This document shows, piece after piece, positions 34,903 to 38,418 of a DNA stretch of 38,418 nucleotides. The first letter of the stretch is position 1. Every line of letters begins with the position of its first letter. Source of the DNA: Sphingomonadales bacterium (GTDB lineage Bacteria > Pseudomonadota > Alphaproteobacteria > Sphingomonadales > Govanellaceae). The notes below the pieces were generated by a model that was not told the origin of the DNA, did not search any database, and was given only the letters and a program-made list of their open reading frames with translations. The stretch covers positions 1-38,418 of the forward strand of contig JACFMS010000026.1 of the NCBI GenBank assembly GCA_019455285.1, written 5' to 3'. A program made the position numbers and the translations under genes.

Positions 34903-35712
34903 TCAGATTCCTTTGCGGCGCGCCAGAATGTCTTCAACGATGACCACATCGCTGACTTTATCAACGTCAATGGACGCTTCGGCCCACGGCATTTTGATCA
35001 CCACGGGGCGGGCGCCGACGATGCGGCCGGCGCGCGCCAGCATGTCGTCGATGGTGTGAAGGCGGAGCACGTAGCGGATGAGATTGCCGAACCCAAAAGC
35101 GCGCACCAAGTCCAAGGGCTTCTTGCGCTTGCTTTCAACCTCGCGCCAGAAATGAAGGATTTTCAGCGATTTGGCGGTCAGGAAGCCGTACATATTGCAG
35201 CCGGAATAGCCGTCGTCGCGAAATTCAAGATAAGTTCGTTTGGTATCCGGGTAGGCGGCCCTGATGATGTGGCGCGGCACGAACGCCAGGGCGAAATCGG
35301 CGCCTTGCTTGGTCATTGCCTGCTGCGCCACGCGCCAGAAATGTTCGATCATGTCGGCGGTCAGCAAGGCATGATCAGCGGTGACGACAAAGAATGGCGG
35401 CTTGACATCGCCGCGCGCCACGGCGCGTTGCACGCTTTCGCAGATCGAGCCGGCCGCCTCGGTGATGTGGGTGGCGGGCGCATAGGCGACGATATCGGAT
35501 CGGGCGCGGAACGCCTCGACATCCTCCGTCGAGATGAAGATATCGCCGATCCAAGCACTTTCCGCCAAGGCTTCCAGCACGTGCGCGATCATCGGCCGGC
35601 CGCCAATGATGGCGATGGCTTTATGCGAGACGCCCTTGTACTTGGCGACAGGATCATCTTCGCGCCGTTTGCCGGCGAGCACCAGGGCGGGAAATCGGAC
35701 TGGAGCATCCAT
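34903..35712 (-). CDS. MobA-like nucleotidyltransferase family protein
   Basis: The protein has 269 residues and an NTP-transferase Rossmann fold. The N terminus FPALVLAGKRREDDPVAKYKGVSHKAIAIIGGRPMIAHVL holds a nucleotide-binding LAG-x-R motif and the GxPM element. VVTADHALLT matches the metal-binding TaDhPl-type loop, and the end WAEASIDVDKVSDVVIVEDIL fits the W-x-(x)3-D-x-D-x-x-x-D closure of this superfamily. It would join a nucleotide to a small phospho-molecule, making a CDP- or GDP-activated head group or cofactor. The substrate is not evident. It overlaps the upstream GNAT gene by one base (TGATG), so the two are tightly coupled and probably act together. Confidence 0.8.
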   Translation of the reverse strand: MDAPVRFPALVLAGKRREDDPVAKYKGVSHKAIAIIGGRPMIAHVLEALAESAWIGDIFISTEDVEAFRARSDIVAYAPATHITEAAGSICESVQRAVARGDVKPPFFVVTADHALLTADMIEHFWRVAQQAMTKQGADFALAFVPRHIIRAAYPDTKRTYLEFRDDGYSGCNMYGFLTAKSLKILHFWREVESKRKKPLDLVRAFGFGNLIRYVLRLHTIDDMLARAGRIVGARPVVIKMPWAEASIDVDKVSDVVIVEDILARRKGI

Positions 35713-36857
35713 CAGCCAAGAGCCTTGCCGTAAACGCGATAGGTTTTATAGCGCCTCGAGCCAATCTTATCGAGAATGCCGATCATGCGCGGGTTGTCCT
35801 CAAGGATCCACGACAATTCCGCATATGCCGCGCCGCCCGCCACGCCGTTCTGCCGGATCTGTTCAATGAGCGCGAAAGCTGCGGCGCCGCCGAGCGGGCT
35901 GTTCTGGAACTCCTTCAGCACGCCCATCAGCGGCACGCGGGTGGTTTTCGCTTTTTTGGCCTTGAGCCACCATAGCAGCTTGAAAATGCCGAACGGCAGC
36001 AATTTGCCGTCGATGGCTTTGACGATTTCATTGAGGTTGGGCAGCGTCACCATCATGCCGATAGGGCGGCCTTCCGCCTCGGCGATATAGGCCAAATCCT
36101 CGCGGATGAGCATCTTCAGGCCGTCCGCGGTGTGTTTTAGTTCGGCGTCGGTCATCGGCAGATAGCCCCAATTTTCCGACCAGGCGTCGTTGAAGATATC
36201 GAGCACGATTTTCAAGTCCGCGGCATAATTCTTCATCCGCACTTGGCGGAGCTTCAGCTTGCCGTCGCGCATAAAACGATCGCACAGCTTCTTGATCGTC
36301 GGCGGCAGGATTTCATTACGGATGTCGAGATAATAGGCGTACAGATCCTTCGCCTTTTCATAGCCGGAGGTTTCGATCAGGTTGGCGTAATAGGGCCGGC
36401 CATGCGCCATCAGCATCATCGGCGGCATATCAAAGCCATCGATCAGAATGCCTGGTTCCTCGTTGATGGTGGGCGAGAAGGGACCAAGAATGCGAGTTAT
36501 CTCGTGGCGTTTCAGCCACGTCTCAGCGGTTTCCAGGAGCGCGTGGGAAGCGCCGATATCATTCTCGCATTCAAAAAAACCGAAATGGCCGATGGCTTCG
36601 CCGTGATACTGCGGCACCAGGCGGTCGATTTGGGCGCTGATGCGCCCCACCGCCTCGGAACCGCGATAGACGAGCCACATCCGCATCCGCGCATGCTGGA
36701 AATAAGGGTTTTTGGTGTGGCTCAGACGGTCGTTGAGTTCCAACAAAAATGGCGGCACCCAGTTGGGATCATCGCCATATATGCGGCGCGGCAATGCATG
36801 AAAAGTCGCCATGCGCTTTTTGTCGTCGACCGGAACGACCCGGATTTCCCCCGCCAT
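35712..36857 (-). CDS. GNAT-fold acyltransferase-like protein
   Basis: This 381-residue protein belongs to a large family often labelled dATP pyrophosphohydrolase or GNAT. Typical blocks are YGDDPNWVPPFLLEL near the start, VGRISAQIDRL, GHFGFFECENDIG, GPFSPTINEEPGILIDGFD, YAYYLDIRNE and NDAWSENWGYLPMTDAEL. A C-terminal RVPLMGVLKEFQNSPLGGAAAFALIEQI is placed like the CoA-binding loop. The Caulobacter bacterial ceramide synthase (bCerS) is, as I recall, a member of this kind of GNAT family, so N-acylation of a lipid base is a possible role. This is by resemblance only. It is tightly coupled to a nucleotidyltransferase and lies 21 bp downstream of a lipid hydroxylase gene. Confidence 0.72.
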   Translation of the reverse strand: MAGEIRVVPVDDKKRMATFHALPRRIYGDDPNWVPPFLLELNDRLSHTKNPYFQHARMRMWLVYRGSEAVGRISAQIDRLVPQYHGEAIGHFGFFECENDIGASHALLETAETWLKRHEITRILGPFSPTINEEPGILIDGFDMPPMMLMAHGRPYYANLIETSGYEKAKDLYAYYLDIRNEILPPTIKKLCDRFMRDGKLKLRQVRMKNYAADLKIVLDIFNDAWSENWGYLPMTDAELKHTADGLKMLIREDLAYIAEAEGRPIGMMVTLPNLNEIVKAIDGKLLPFGIFKLLWWLKAKKAKTTRVPLMGVLKEFQNSPLGGAAAFALIEQIRQNGVAGGAAYAELSWILEDNPRMIGILDKIGSRRYKTYRVYGKALG

Positions 36858-36878
36858 ATGGATATTCGCTTTCTGTTG

Positions 36879-37658
36879 TCAGTCGCTTATGCGCCGCTCG
36901 CGCGGCGTTGCCGGGCCTAAACCTCCCGAGACGCGGGCAACCCAGGGATATTTCACCGCCTCTTCCTCGGTATAGCCGAGGTTGAACACAGTGGGACTTT
37001 TCGCCAGCACCGTATTCTCCGGATCGAAGGTGCCGAACGCGCGGTCCCAGACGTAGTTGGTGATGCCGAAGTTGCCGTTCTCGTTATGGAAGTGATGCGA
37101 CATGTGCCACTTCTTGATGCGCTTCAAAAACTCGCTTTTCGGCTTATAGGCGAGGTGCTGGATACAGTGGCAGAATTCATAAAAGCAGGTGACGAATACG
37201 CCGGTGGCGAGCCCGGCGAATGCGCCGCCGATGCCGCCAATGAGCCAGCCCATGGGCATGGTGACGATGGCGACGGTGGGCAGCGTGGTGTAAAGCGCGC
37301 CGAACAGCACTTCCAGATCATAGGGATCCTGGTGATGATCATAGTGAATGCGCTTCCACACGGGCGCGGTCAGCGGCATGCGGTAAAGAAACTGCCCGTG
37401 CAGGATATAACGGTGCAGCAGATACCAGGCCAAGGGATAGGCCAGGCTCGACAGGCCGACCACGATCAGTGTCGGCACGACGCCCGGGAAGTTCATGGCC
37501 AATACGACAAGACTGACCGTACCGATGGCGAGGTAGGCCTGGATCGCATAGTACTGGAAGTAGGCAACGATGAGCTCACGCAGCGTCATCTTGTTTAAGT
37601 AGTGCTTGCGGCTCTTCCAGAAGCCGAAGCGGGCAAAAAGCGAATCTTTCTCCGCCAT
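36879..37658 (-). CDS. Fatty acid hydroxylase / sterol desaturase family membrane protein
   Basis: The protein has 259 residues and about four membrane helices. It has the full set of di-iron histidine boxes: HRYILH (82-87), HYDHH (105-109), HCIQH (164-168) and HMSHHFH (185-191). Family members hydroxylate or desaturate fatty acyl chains, sphingoid bases or sterols using O2. The open frame runs 43 codons further upstream, but GGAGA sits 6-7 nt before the ATG at 37658 and MAEKDSLF then starts the protein naturally. It sits 21 bp upstream of the GNAT gene on the same strand, which suggests a shared lipid pathway. Confidence 0.9.
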   Translation of the reverse strand: MAEKDSLFARFGFWKSRKHYLNKMTLRELIVAYFQYYAIQAYLAIGTVSLVVLAMNFPGVVPTLIVVGLSSLAYPLAWYLLHRYILHGQFLYRMPLTAPVWKRIHYDHHQDPYDLEVLFGALYTTLPTVAIVTMPMGWLIGGIGGAFAGLATGVFVTCFYEFCHCIQHLAYKPKSEFLKRIKKWHMSHHFHNENGNFGITNYVWDRAFGTFDPENTVLAKSPTVFNLGYTEEEAVKYPWVARVSGGLGPATPRERRISD

Positions 37659-37787
37659 GCGCCGTCTCCATTCATTCTTGTTCCGCACCATACAGGGGCA
37701 GGTCGCCAAAACCAAGGCCGATCCACGGGATGGATCGAGCGTGGCAGGATATTTGGGCAATTTTACGACCCAATGCCCTGCGTTCAA

Positions 37788-38418
37788 TCAGTTTCTCAGC
37801 CAGCGGGCGAACTTGCCGAAGGCGGCGGCGTCCCGGTTGCTGTAGCCGAAGCGCAGCAGGAAATAAAAGGCAATGAGAAGCCCGATGGCGGCGGCGGCGA
37901 TGCGCGGGGCCATGCCGTAGGGTTCAGCGATCTTGACCAAGGCGATGATCACCCCGCCGCCCAAAAGGGCCGTGCCTAAGGGGCGGAAAATGCGGCGGTC
38001 ATAAGGCTTTAGACCATAAAGCATCCAGGCCTCGCCAAGCGCCATCAACGCCGTCACCGAGAGGCCTATGGCGCTGGATATGGCAGCCCCCATGGCGCCC
38101 AAGCCGGGCACCAGGAGGAGCATTAAGAGCGCGGTTACGGCAAACCCGGTGGCGTTATTGATCAGCGGCAGGCGATAGCGGGCGAGCATTTCCACCAGCG
38201 AGGCGGAAGGGCCGACCGCCGCTTCCACGGCGCGGCCCAGGGCCAGGGCGACGAGAAGGCCGCTCGCCGCCGCAAACTCCGAGCCGACGACCATCAGGAT
38301 ATCGCGGCTCAAGATCAGCATCACCGCGGTGGCGGGGATGAAAATCGACACCATCAGCCGGGTGGTGAAGGTGAACATGTCCTGCAGGGCGTCGCGCTCG
38401 CTTAAAGGGTTTTTCGAG
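37788..38418 (-). CDS. Flippase-like polysaccharide/lipid export protein (5' end beyond window)
   Basis: The frame is open through the window edge; SERDALQDMFTFTTRL continues upstream of the first in-window ATG, so only about 210 C-terminal residues are visible. They form six or so hydrophobic helices with the pattern of MOP-superfamily exporters (Wzx/RfbX, oligosaccharide flippase). FIPATAVMLILSRDILMVVGSEF is typical of helices 8-9, followed by LLMLLLVPGLGAMGAAISSAIGL. These proteins flip lipid-linked glycans across the inner membrane. It is on the same strand as the hydroxylase gene, 129 bp upstream of it. Confidence 0.82.
   Translation of the reverse strand, partial: SKNPLSERDALQDMFTFTTRLMVSIFIPATAVMLILSRDILMVVGSEFAAASGLLVALALGRAVEAAVGPSASLVEMLARYRLPLINNATGFAVTALLMLLLVPGLGAMGAAISSAIGLSVTALMALGEAWMLYGLKPYDRRIFRPLGTALLGGGVIIALVKIAEPYGMAPRIAAAAIGLLIAFYFLLRFGYSNRDAAAFGKFARWLRN

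Noticed and set aside
1-38418. A search by eye for tRNA, rRNA, riboswitches, CRISPR arrays and phage genes
   Set aside because: No cloverleaf, direct-repeat array, known riboswitch core or phage structural gene was recognised. A covariance-model scan was not possible here, so small RNAs may be missed.

Overview
The window reads as chromosomal DNA of an alphaproteobacterium, most likely in or near the Rhodospirillales. The evidence is the high GC content, the topA-rnr pair, the plsY-pyrC'-pyrB-ruvX-gatCAB neighbourhood, the recG // sdhE-mfd arrangement, two DUF2336 proteins (a mostly alphaproteobacterial family) and several classes of palindromic intergenic repeat typical of the class. Species cannot be named from the sequence alone. 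No rRNA, tRNA, CRISPR array, prophage or intact transposon was seen.

Layout. 1-1060: rpmG (L33) and a divergent HPt/pseudo-receiver protein. 1064-1814: an AT-richer PemK/MazF-type toxin with a Phd/YefM-type antitoxin and a palindromic operator-promoter. 1836-7821: rnr, topA and dprA, all on the minus strand. 7858-10944: plsY, a dihydroorotase-like gene that has lost metal ligands, and pyrB. 10945-11303: a nested palindromic repeat. 11304-16038: ruvX, then a PEP-CTERM surface protein with a sigma-54-type promoter and its own terminator, then gatC-gatA-gatB. 16282-19099: a DUF2336 protein overlapping a soluble PAS-PAS histidine kinase. 19251-22209: nadK and moaA, preceded on the same strand by a second DUF2336 paralogue. 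22315-25510: a marR-emrA-emrB-like drug-efflux unit with a strong promoter overlapped by an inverted repeat. 25514-28105: a small orphan flagellar-rod-like protein, a degenerate-GGDEF/intact-EAL protein and a FrnE-like DsbA oxidoreductase. 28240-34226: mfd and sdhE, divergent from recG. 34204-38418: a minus-strand envelope set comprising DUF502, a nucleotidyltransferase, a GNAT-like protein, a fatty acid hydroxylase/sterol desaturase-like enzyme and the C-terminal part of a flippase-like protein cut by the window edge.

How the parts may work together. Most of the window is housekeeping: translation, DNA topology and repair, RNA decay, pyrimidine, NADP, molybdopterin and phospholipid synthesis. 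The accessory and signalling genes are the interesting part. The two DUF2336 genes and the flagellar-like gene are each preceded by a 7/8 match to the CtrA box TTAA-N7-TTAA. Together with the HPt/pseudo-receiver and the c-di-GMP phosphodiesterase they hint at a motility or cell-cycle signalling network, but this is inference. The right-hand cluster pairs a GNAT protein resembling the family of the Caulobacter bacterial ceramide synthase with a nucleotidyltransferase, a lipid hydroxylase and a flippase. It may be part of a locus for an unusual envelope lipid or glycolipid.

Several starts were chosen over longer open frames on ribosome-site and family-length grounds. Non-ATG starts occur in rnr and the EAL gene (TTG) and in recG and mfd (GTG).
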